From NCBI GenBank assembly GCA_003221985.1, contig QHUQ01000017.1, positions 1 to 28,745 of the forward strand: a DNA stretch of 28,745 bases, given 5' to 3'. The position numbers were made by a program, and so were the translations under genes. The notes beneath the pieces were generated by a model. It worked only from the letters and a program-made list of their open reading frames with translations. It was not told the DNA's origin and searched no databases. Shown one piece after another: positions 17,809-23,966 of this stretch. The stretch's first letter is position 1. Every line of letters starts with the position of its first letter. The DNA comes from Gemmatimonadota bacterium (GTDB taxonomy: Bacteria > Gemmatimonadota > Gemmatimonadetes > Gemmatimonadales > GWC2-71-9).

Positions 17809-18645
17809 ATGGTGCTTCGACGTCTCTGCGTTGTTCTCCTCATTTTTCTCGGCTGTCATGGGACGGCCGGACGGCCTGACGGCCGGACGGCTCAACGCAT
17901 CGTGTCCCTGCTTCCCTCGTTCACCGAGATCCTGTTTGCCATCGGTGCTGGTGATCGTCTCGTGGGTCGTACCACATGGTGCGACTATCCGCCCGCGGCG
18001 CTCGCCGTGCCCAGCGTCGGCGACGGGATGCCGCCGAACATCGAGGCGGTGGCCGCACGGCAGCCCGATCTGGTCGTCCTGTACAACTCCGGGCCCAACG
18101 TCGCGGCCGCGCAGCAGCTCGAGCGCATCGGGATTCGCACGGTACTGCTCGATCTCAACCGGTTGGAAGATCTCGGTCCGGCAACGCGGACCCTGGGGCG
18201 GCTGACCGGTCTCGAGCAGCGTGCTGAATCGCTCGCGGCAGCGATGGACGCCTTTACCTCCACCAACCTTCACCCACCTTCACCGACCTCCACCGTCGCG
18301 TTCATCGTCTGGGACAACCCTCCCATCACGATCGGCCACGGCAGCTATCTGGATCAGCTCGCTGCGCTTGCCGGCGCGCGCAACGTCTTTAGCGACATCG
18401 CCGCACCCTCCGCGCAGGTCTCGCTCGAGACGATCGCCGCCCGCGACCCCCAGTGGATCGCTGTGCTGTCCGATTCCGGCGCGATGCCGGCGTTCGCCAA
18501 AAGACAGGAATGGCGGGCGGTGCGCGCGGTGCGCGAGGGCCATTTCCTGCTGCTGCCGGGGTCGTTGTTTGGCCGCCCCGGCCCGCGATCGGCCGAGGCC
18601 GTGCGCGAGCTGCGGGCGCGGTTGGACCGAACGGCGTCCCGATGA
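17809..18645 (+). CDS. btuF: Cobalamin ABC transporter substrate-binding lipoprotein BtuF
   Basis: This binds B12 in the periplasm and delivers it to BtuCD. The 278-residue protein begins with a lipoprotein signal (LCVVLLIFLGC, lipobox Cys16) and has the class III binding-protein fold: QRIVSLLPSFTEILFAIGAGDRLVG, TTWCDYPP, a long linker helix and a second lobe with WDNPPITIGHGSYLDQLAALAG. The start ATG 17809 follows GGGAGGG with almost no spacing; GTG 17812 is an alternative. Two tandem repeats lie in the coding sequence, an 8-mer x4 just after the lipobox and a 10-mer x4 (TSTNLHPPSPTSTV) between the lobes. It is first in the riboswitch-controlled operon and overlaps btuC by 4 nt (ATGA). Confidence 0.92.
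   Translation: MVLRRLCVVLLIFLGCHGTAGRPDGRTAQRIVSLLPSFTEILFAIGAGDRLVGRTTWCDYPPAALAVPSVGDGMPPNIEAVAARQPDLVVLYNSGPNVAAAQQLERIGIRTVLLDLNRLEDLGPATRTLGRLTGLEQRAESLAAAMDAFTSTNLHPPSPTSTVAFIVWDNPPITIGHGSYLDQLAALAGARNVFSDIAAPSAQVSLETIAARDPQWIAVLSDSGAMPAFAKRQEWRAVRAVREGHFLLLPGSLFGRPGPRSAEAVRELRARLDRTASR
17861..17892 (+). repeat. Octanucleotide tandem repeat x4 in btuF
   Basis: Four 8-nt units, GGACGGCC, GGACGGCC, TGACGGCC and GGACGGCT, follow one another in the linker just after the lipobox Cys. They encode GTAGRPDGRTA-like linker sequence. A change of one unit would shift the frame. Confidence 0.9.
18256..18295 (+). repeat. Decanucleotide tandem repeat x4 in btuF
   Basis: Four 10-nt units, ACCTCCACCA, ACCTTCACCC, ACCTTCACCG and ACCTCCACCG, encode the Pro/Ser/Thr-rich stretch TSTNLHPPSPTSTV at the boundary between the linker helix and the second lobe. 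The period is not a multiple of 3. Confidence 0.88.
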
Positions 18646-19583
18646 AATGGACGCTGCTGTTGGTCGTCGCTGTTCTGGCCCTCGTTGCGAGCGTGGTGCT
18701 CGGGCCCGCCGCCGTGCCACTGAGCGAGCTGCTGCGCTCCGATATCGTGTGGAATCTGCGCGCCCCGCGCGCGCTGCTCGCCTTTCTCGTCGGCGGGTCG
18801 CTGGGCGTTGCCGGCGCGGCCCTCCAGGCGCTGGTCCGCAATCCGCTCGCGGATCCATTTCTGCTGGGACTGTCGGGCGGGGCAGGGCTGGGGGCGGTCC
18901 TGGCGATCGCCCTGCACCTGTCAGGTCCCTGGGCGCTGCCGATCGCGGCCTTTATCGGTGCGCTCGCCGCGCTCGGCCTTGTTTACCGGCTGGGGTTGAT
19001 CGGCGGCGCGGCACTGGATCCCCGCATCTTGCTGCTGGGGGGTGTTGCGATCGGCGCATTTGCCGCGGCGATCACGACCGCCATCGTCTCCCTGGCGGAT
19101 GCCGCCGAGCTGCGGAACGCGTTCCTGTGGCTGTGGGGCGGGCTGTCAGCGGCTTCGTGGGATTCCGTATTGCTCGTCGCCCTGTACGCACCGATCCCTC
19201 TCGCCATCCTGGTCGCGGCGTCCCGTCCCCTCGATCTGCTCGCGCTCGGTGAAGAGCCGGCGCGCTACCTCGGCGCCGACGTCGAAGCGGTCAAGCGGCG
19301 GGTCTACCTGGCCGCCTCGCTCCTCACCGCCGCGGCGGTGGCGGTATCGGGCGTCATCGGGTTCGTCGGGCTCGTCGTGCCGCACCTCGCGCGCCTCACC
19401 TGGGGCCATCGTCACCGCGCGTTGTTGCCGGCCGCCTTCATCGGCGGCGGGGCCCTCCTCGCGATTGCCGACACGCTGGCCCGCACCGTCGTGGCGCCGC
19501 GCGAGCTGCCTGTCGGCGTCGTTACGGCACTGATCGGCGTTCCGGTGTTTGCGCTGCTCCTGCGGCGCTGGACGATCTCATGA
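18642..19583 (+). CDS. btuC: Cobalamin ABC transporter permease BtuC (FecCD family)
   Basis: BtuC is the inner-membrane channel subunit. The 313-residue polytopic protein has the FecCD hallmark LRAPRALLAFLVGGSLGVAGAALQALVRNPLADPFLLGLSGGAG, multiple hydrophobic helices and the ATPase-coupling region near GEEPARYLGADVEAVKRR. The family block VSGVIGFVGLVVPHLARL and the closing PRELPVGVVTALIGVPVFALLLRR follow. It overlaps btuF by 4 nt. The gap to btuD (76 nt) holds a heptamer array, the only wide spacing within this operon. Confidence 0.95.
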   Translation: MKWTLLLVVAVLALVASVVLGPAAVPLSELLRSDIVWNLRAPRALLAFLVGGSLGVAGAALQALVRNPLADPFLLGLSGGAGLGAVLAIALHLSGPWALPIAAFIGALAALGLVYRLGLIGGAALDPRILLLGGVAIGAFAAAITTAIVSLADAAELRNAFLWLWGGLSAASWDSVLLVALYAPIPLAILVAASRPLDLLALGEEPARYLGADVEAVKRRVYLAASLLTAAAVAVSGVIGFVGLVVPHLARLTWGHRHRALLPAAFIGGGALLAIADTLARTVVAPRELPVGVVTALIGVPVFALLLRRWTIS

Positions 19584-19591
19584 AAAAACCC

Positions 19592-19655
19592 GTGCGTCGT
19601 GCGTGGTGCGTCGTGCGTCACAAACACGTGCGTCGTGCGTCGTGCGGGGTGCGTG
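19592..19655 (+). repeat. Heptanucleotide array (GTGCGTC-type, 4+4 units) between btuC and btuD
   Basis: Four units (19592-19619: GTGCGTC, GTGCGTG, GTGCGTC, GTGCGTC), an 8-nt spacer ACAAACAC (19620-19627), then four more (19628-19655: GTGCGTC, GTGCGTC, GTGCGGG, GTGCGTG) fill nearly all of the btuC-btuD gap. The last unit ends 4 nt before the btuD ATG, so the array supplies the whole translation-initiation region of btuD. Confidence 0.92.
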
Positions 19656-19659
19656 GGTG

Positions 19660-20451
19660 ATGCTCAACCTCTACGCCGTGAGCTACCGCTATCGGCTTGC
19701 GTCGCGAGATGCGCTCGACCGTGTCTCGCTATCCGTCGGTCCTGGCCAATTCGTCGCGGTGCTTGGTCCCAATGGGAGCGGCAAGACCACACTTGTTCGC
19801 ATCGCACTTGGTGCATTGTCACCCATCGAAGGACGAGCTGAGATCGATGGCCGTCCGGCGCAGACTTGGCCGCGGCAGGAGCTGGCGCGGATCGTCGGCG
19901 TCGTGCCACAGCGCGAGGACAACCTCTTCCCGCAGCGCGTGCGTGAAACCGTCCTGCTCGGCCGTTATCCGCACCTCTCGATCTGGGGCCGCGAGCGCGC
20001 GGAGGACCATGCCGCCGTCGACCGCGCGCTCGCGGCCTGCGATGTCACCGATCTCGCCGATCGCTGGCTCTGGACCCTATCGGGCGGCGAGTACCAGCGC
20101 GTCCGGGTTGCGCGCGCGCTGGCGCAGGAGCCGAAGCTGCTCGTGCTCGATGAGCCCGGCATGTCACTCGACCTGAAGCACGAAATGGGGCTGTTCGAGC
20201 TGATTCGTGGTCTCGTCGACACGCAGCGCCTCGGCGTACTGATGATCACGCACGACGTCAACCTCGCCGCACGCTTTGCCGATTCGCTGCTGTTGCTCGA
20301 GAGCGGCCGGCCGGTGGCGTCCGGTGCTCCGGCCGATGTCCTGACGCAAGCAACGGTGCAAACCGTCTTCTCGTGGCCCGTCTCGATGCAGACGATCGAC
20401 GGGCGTCCTCAGATGATCCCCCTCCGCCAACCGAAGGAATCCCACGGATGA
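19660..20451 (+). CDS. btuD: Cobalamin ABC transporter ATPase BtuD
   Basis: BtuD is the cytoplasmic ATPase that powers B12 import. The 263-residue protein has Walker A GPNGSGKTT (residues 36-44), a Q-loop in GVVPQRE, the signature LSGGEYQRVRVARALAQ, Walker B LLVLDEP and the switch His in LMITHDVN. After Walker B it reads GMSLDLKHE, where many relatives have the (T/A)xxLD D-loop, still with SLD. The ATG at 19660 (or GTG at 19657) is chosen as the first start giving MLNLYAVSYRY; the frame is open upstream through the heptamers. It overlaps btuB by 4 nt (ATGA). Confidence 0.95.
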   Translation: MLNLYAVSYRYRLASRDALDRVSLSVGPGQFVAVLGPNGSGKTTLVRIALGALSPIEGRAEIDGRPAQTWPRQELARIVGVVPQREDNLFPQRVRETVLLGRYPHLSIWGRERAEDHAAVDRALAACDVTDLADRWLWTLSGGEYQRVRVARALAQEPKLLVLDEPGMSLDLKHEMGLFELIRGLVDTQRLGVLMITHDVNLAARFADSLLLLESGRPVASGAPADVLTQATVQTVFSWPVSMQTIDGRPQMIPLRQPKESHG

Positions 20452-22292
20452 ACGTCGCGCTGCTCGTGCTCGCCCTCGCCGTGCCGCAGCAAGACACGGT
20501 CGTTCTCAAACCGGTCGTCGTGACGGCCACGCGCCTGCCAGTACCGGCGGACGTTGTTGCGTCAGCGGTGACTGTGCTGCGCGGAGCGGACCTCGAGGCT
20601 CAGGGCATTCGCACCGCGGCCGAGGCGCTGGAGACGGTCCCCGGCGCGCACATCGCTGAGACGGGCAGTTTCGGAGGGCAGACATCGCTGTTCATGCGCG
20701 GCGGCGAGAGCGATTACACCAAGATTCTGATCGACGGCGTACCGCTCAATCAGGCCGGGGGGGCGATCGACCTGGCGCACCTCACGACCGACAACGTCGA
20801 TCGCATCGAGATCGTGCACGGGCCGGTGAGCGTGCTCTATGGCTCCGACGCTGTGACGGGCGTCGTGCAGGTTTTCACGCGTTCGGGCAAGGGGCCGGCG
20901 CAGATCGGTGCCGAGCTGCGCGCTGGTACCTACGGCTCGACCGATGGAGCGCTCGACGTCGCGGGGGGCACCGCGGTGGTGGGCTACTCCGCACGCGTCT
21001 CCCAATTCTCGAGCGACGGGCTCTATTCGTACAACAATCAGTACCGGAACACCGTAGCGAGTGCCCGGATCACCGTGAAGCCTGATGTGCGCACCGATGC
21101 GAGCCTTTCGTATCGCTATGGCGATGATCGCTATCATTTTCCCACGGACTTCACGGGTGCCCCATCAGACTCCAACCAGCGCTCGGCCGAGCGTGGCCCG
21201 CTGCTGAGCCTGAGCGCGGGGCGCTTCGTGGCACAGCATCTCGAGGCTCGCGTCAACGTCGCGGTGCGCGAAGCGCGGCTGTTTTACAACGACGAGCCGG
21301 ATTCGCCGGGTGAGAGCGGCACCTTCTGGAGTCGCGATTATCTGCGAAGATCAACGATCGGTGGCCTGATGACGTGGCGTGATGAAAAGATCAGCGTGAT
21401 CAGCGGCCTCGAGTACGAGGATGAGCGGCAGCGCGGCACGAGCGCCTTTAACGCGTTTCCGAATCCTCCGGTCGATGTGCAGCGCTACAACGTCGGCTAT
21501 CTGACACAGGCGCTGATCCAGCTTGGGCCGACGGCGCTCACGCTCGGTGGTCGCTGGGACGACAACTCACAGTTCGGCGGCCACGGGACCTATCGCGTAG
21601 GCGTCGTCCACAGACTGACCGACGGCACGCGCTTGAAAATCTCGACCGGCACCGGCTTCAAAGAACCCACGTTTTTCGAGAACTTCGCGCAGGGGTTCGT
21701 ACGCGGCAATCCGCATCTCAAGCCGGAACGCTCCTTCAGCTGGGAGATCGGAGCCGAGCGCGGGCCACTTGCCGTGACGTATTTCGACCAGAGGTTCCGG
21801 GACTTGATCGCGTATTCGTCGACCCTGCTGCTGCCGGACTCCGTGAACTACGCGAACGTGGGCGCGGCGCTCGCGAACGGCATCGAAGCGAAGCTTGGTG
21901 CCGACCTCACCAACAGGATCCGTATTTCGCTGAGCTACACGTTCCTGCACACGCGCGTGCAGCAAGCGGATTCGACTGATCCCGTGTTCGTCATGGGCAA
22001 GCCACTGATTCGCCGGCCCGCGCACACCCTGGCCTCGCAGCTCTTCGCGACGATCGGCCGCGCGAGCGTGACTGTCGGCGCGCTCTGCGTGGGGAAGCGA
22101 GACGACACTGGTCTGCAGCGCGTCACGATGTCTCCCTACACGCGCGTGCATCTCGCCGCCGAGTATCCGTTACGGCATGTCACGCTCTCTGCAAGGGTCG
22201 ACAACCTGGTCAACGATCAGCACCAGGAGATCAATGGGTATCGGCCGCTCGGGCGACGGGTGATGGTGGGAGGGCGACTCACTGCCCGCTGA
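20448..22292 (+). CDS. btuB: TonB-dependent outer-membrane receptor, BtuB type
   Basis: This 614-residue outer-membrane receptor probably imports B12 using TonB energy. A short signal peptide (MNVALLVLALAVPQQ) is followed by a TonB-box-like DTVVLKPVVVTATR. The plug domain (AEALETVPGAHIAETGSFGGQTSLFMRGG, TKILIDGVPLNQAGG, IEIVHGPVSVLYGSDAVTGVVQVFTR) precedes a 22-strand-type barrel rich in alternating aromatic strands. FKEPTFFENF and NPHLKPERSFSWEIG are standard TonB-receptor barrel motifs, and the C-terminus ends in a barrel strand. Placement behind a cobalamin riboswitch with btuFCD argues for cobalamin or cobinamide as substrate. Confidence 0.93.
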   Translation: MNVALLVLALAVPQQDTVVLKPVVVTATRLPVPADVVASAVTVLRGADLEAQGIRTAAEALETVPGAHIAETGSFGGQTSLFMRGGESDYTKILIDGVPLNQAGGAIDLAHLTTDNVDRIEIVHGPVSVLYGSDAVTGVVQVFTRSGKGPAQIGAELRAGTYGSTDGALDVAGGTAVVGYSARVSQFSSDGLYSYNNQYRNTVASARITVKPDVRTDASLSYRYGDDRYHFPTDFTGAPSDSNQRSAERGPLLSLSAGRFVAQHLEARVNVAVREARLFYNDEPDSPGESGTFWSRDYLRRSTIGGLMTWRDEKISVISGLEYEDERQRGTSAFNAFPNPPVDVQRYNVGYLTQALIQLGPTALTLGGRWDDNSQFGGHGTYRVGVVHRLTDGTRLKISTGTGFKEPTFFENFAQGFVRGNPHLKPERSFSWEIGAERGPLAVTYFDQRFRDLIAYSSTLLLPDSVNYANVGAALANGIEAKLGADLTNRIRISLSYTFLHTRVQQADSTDPVFVMGKPLIRRPAHTLASQLFATIGRASVTVGALCVGKRDDTGLQRVTMSPYTRVHLAAEYPLRHVTLSARVDNLVNDQHQEINGYRPLGRRVMVGGRLTAR

Positions 22293-23190
22293 ACGCATCG
22301 TCTCGCTCTTGCCGAGCGCGACGGAGATCGTGTGCGCGCTCGGACTCGAGGCTCGGCTCGTCGGCATCTCGCACAGCTGCGATTATCCGCCGAGCGTGAA
22401 CGGCCTGCCGCGGCTGTCGCGACCGCGCACGAATCTCGAAGGCTTGTCGAGTGGCGAAATCGATGTCGCGATTCGCACGGCGATGCGCGATTACGGCAGC
22501 GTGTATGAGATCGACACGGAGGCGATTCAGTCGCTCGAGCCGGATCTGATCCTGACCCAGGGGATTTGTGATGTGTGTGCGGTGCCCGAGAGTCAGGTTG
22601 TCCACACTCTGAAGAGTGGGCCCAATAATGCACTGCGCTTTAAGCGCAGTGATTCACCGGGCCCACTCTTGAGAGTGGGAACTCAGATCATGAGGCTGGA
22701 TGCTCACGACCTCGCCGCCATCTTCGCCAGCATCCGCGACGTCGGCTGCGCGACGGGGGTCAGCGATCGAGCCGAGGATTTGATTGTGGATCTGCAGCGG
22801 CGCATTGCCGCGGTGCGTGCCACTGTCGCTGGCCGTTCCCGGCCGCGCGTGCTCGCGCTCGAGTGGCTCGATCCGCCGTACGTGCCCGGCCATTGGGTGC
22901 CGGAGCTGGTCGCAGCAGCGGGCGGCGAACTGCTGGCTGGCACGGCGCGTCGGCCCTCGTACCGGATGGAATGGGCGGACTTGCAGGCGCTCGAGCCTGA
23001 TGTCCTGTTGGTCATGCCCTGCGGCTTCAATCTCGAGGAAACGCAGCGCGAGGCCATCCGCCATAAACAGCAGCTGCGGGCCGTGGGCGGCCGGGTCCAG
23101 CTGCTCGACGCCTCGGCATACTTCAGCCGTTCCGGTCCCCGCGTCGTGGACGGACTGGAGATTCTCGCATCGGCTATATTTGGCTCGTGA
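22282..23190 (+). CDS. Second BtuF-like cobalamin-binding protein, no signal peptide
   Basis: This ~302-residue protein has the class III binding-protein fold: ERIVSLLPSATEIVCALGLEARLVGISHSCDYPP, SLEPDLILTQGICDVCAVPESQV, then a second lobe with LALEWLDPPYVPGHWVPELVAAAGGELL and VLLVMPCGFNLEETQRE. No ATG, GTG or TTG precedes the conserved N-terminus. CTG 22282 with GGGAGGG 7-8 nt upstream gives MPAERIVSLLPSATEI and overlaps btuB by 11 nt. TTG 22309 is a standard start but would delete the first strand. There is no signal peptide, so it should stay in the cytoplasm unless the start is misread. A nested palindrome (22602-22680) is read in frame. It overlaps recO by 4 nt. Confidence 0.85.
   Translation: MPAERIVSLLPSATEIVCALGLEARLVGISHSCDYPPSVNGLPRLSRPRTNLEGLSSGEIDVAIRTAMRDYGSVYEIDTEAIQSLEPDLILTQGICDVCAVPESQVVHTLKSGPNNALRFKRSDSPGPLLRVGTQIMRLDAHDLAAIFASIRDVGCATGVSDRAEDLIVDLQRRIAAVRATVAGRSRPRVLALEWLDPPYVPGHWVPELVAAAGGELLAGTARRPSYRMEWADLQALEPDVLLVMPCGFNLEETQREAIRHKQQLRAVGGRVQLLDASAYFSRSGPRVVDGLEILASAIFGS
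22602..22680 (+). repeat. Nested palindromic element read in frame within the second btuF-like gene
   Basis: A 12-bp perfect inverted repeat (22612-22623 AAGAGTGGGCCC against 22659-22670 GGGCCCACTCTT) encloses a 10-bp perfect hairpin (22631-22640 CACTGCGCTT against 22642-22651). Two further short hairpins, 22605-22618 and 22662-22679, use the same ACTCT/AGAGT sequence. In the gene frame it encodes HTLKSGPNNALRFKRSDSPGPLLRVG, which does not look like family sequence between DVCAVPESQV and the RLDAHDLAAIF helix. It looks like an in-frame insertion. Confidence 0.85.
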
Positions 23191-23966
23191 GTCTCGTTTC
23201 GACGCCTGCCATCGTCCTGCGCACCTATCGCTACAGCGAAACCTCGAAGATCGTGCGGCTGGCAACGCGCGACTACGGCGTGCAGAGCGCGATTGCCAAG
23301 GGCGTGCTCCGTCCCCGCAGCCCGTTCGGTGCGGCGCTCGAGACCCTGAGCGAGGGCGTCGCCCAGATGTATCACAAAGAGACGCGCGAGCTGCAGACGC
23401 TGGCGGCCTTCGACGTCGTCCAGCTACGGCGCGATCTGGCGGGCGACCTCGGACGCTTTGCGGGTGCCGCCGCCCTGTCGGAAGTGATGCTCAAGATGGC
23501 GCCGCCGGCACCGCTGCCGGCGGCCTACGAAGCCTTCATACTCGGGCTCGACGCCCTGGTGAAATCCGAGCCCCGACAGGCCGACGCGGTCGCGGTCCGG
23601 TGGCTGTGGCTGCTCGTCGGCGTGCTAGGTTTCGCCCCGCAGCTCGACGCCTGCGTGCGCGACGGCAACGCGGTGTCCGGCACCGTCGCATTCAGTATCG
23701 CCGAGGGGGGAGTCCTGTGCGCCAAGTGCGCGGGCCTCCAGCCGCCCACGAAGCTGCCGCCGCAAGCCTATCGCGATCTGGTAGCCCTGAACGACGAGCA
23801 CGCGGAGCTCCCCACGCTGGATGCGGCCCATGCCGCCGCCCATCGCCGCCTGATCGCGCGCTTCATCCGTCATCACCTCGATGAATCGGGACCGAATGGG
23901 AGAGAGCCGAAGGCGAGCGCGATCGACGTCTGGGAGCGCGGTGCGTGGACACCCGCCGCTTCGTAG
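23187..23966 (+). CDS. recO: DNA repair protein RecO
   Basis: RecO loads RecA with RecR on SSB-coated gaps. The 259-residue protein starts with the OB fold (STPAIVLRTYRYSETSKIVRLATRDYGVQSAIAKGVLRPRSPFGAALE) and continues with the helical C-terminal domain. That domain has a partial zinc-type cysteine set in LDACVRDG and VLCAKCAG. The GTG overlaps the preceding stop by 4 nt. The 3' end overlaps selB by 22 nt. The sequence is typical in length and complete. Confidence 0.94.
   Translation: MSLVSTPAIVLRTYRYSETSKIVRLATRDYGVQSAIAKGVLRPRSPFGAALETLSEGVAQMYHKETRELQTLAAFDVVQLRRDLAGDLGRFAGAAALSEVMLKMAPPAPLPAAYEAFILGLDALVKSEPRQADAVAVRWLWLLVGVLGFAPQLDACVRDGNAVSGTVAFSIAEGGVLCAKCAGLQPPTKLPPQAYRDLVALNDEHAELPTLDAAHAAAHRRLIARFIRHHLDESGPNGREPKASAIDVWERGAWTPAAS

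Noticed and set aside
19592..19655. CRISPR array
   Set aside because: Units are 7 nt, contiguous and without unique spacers; there are no cas genes.
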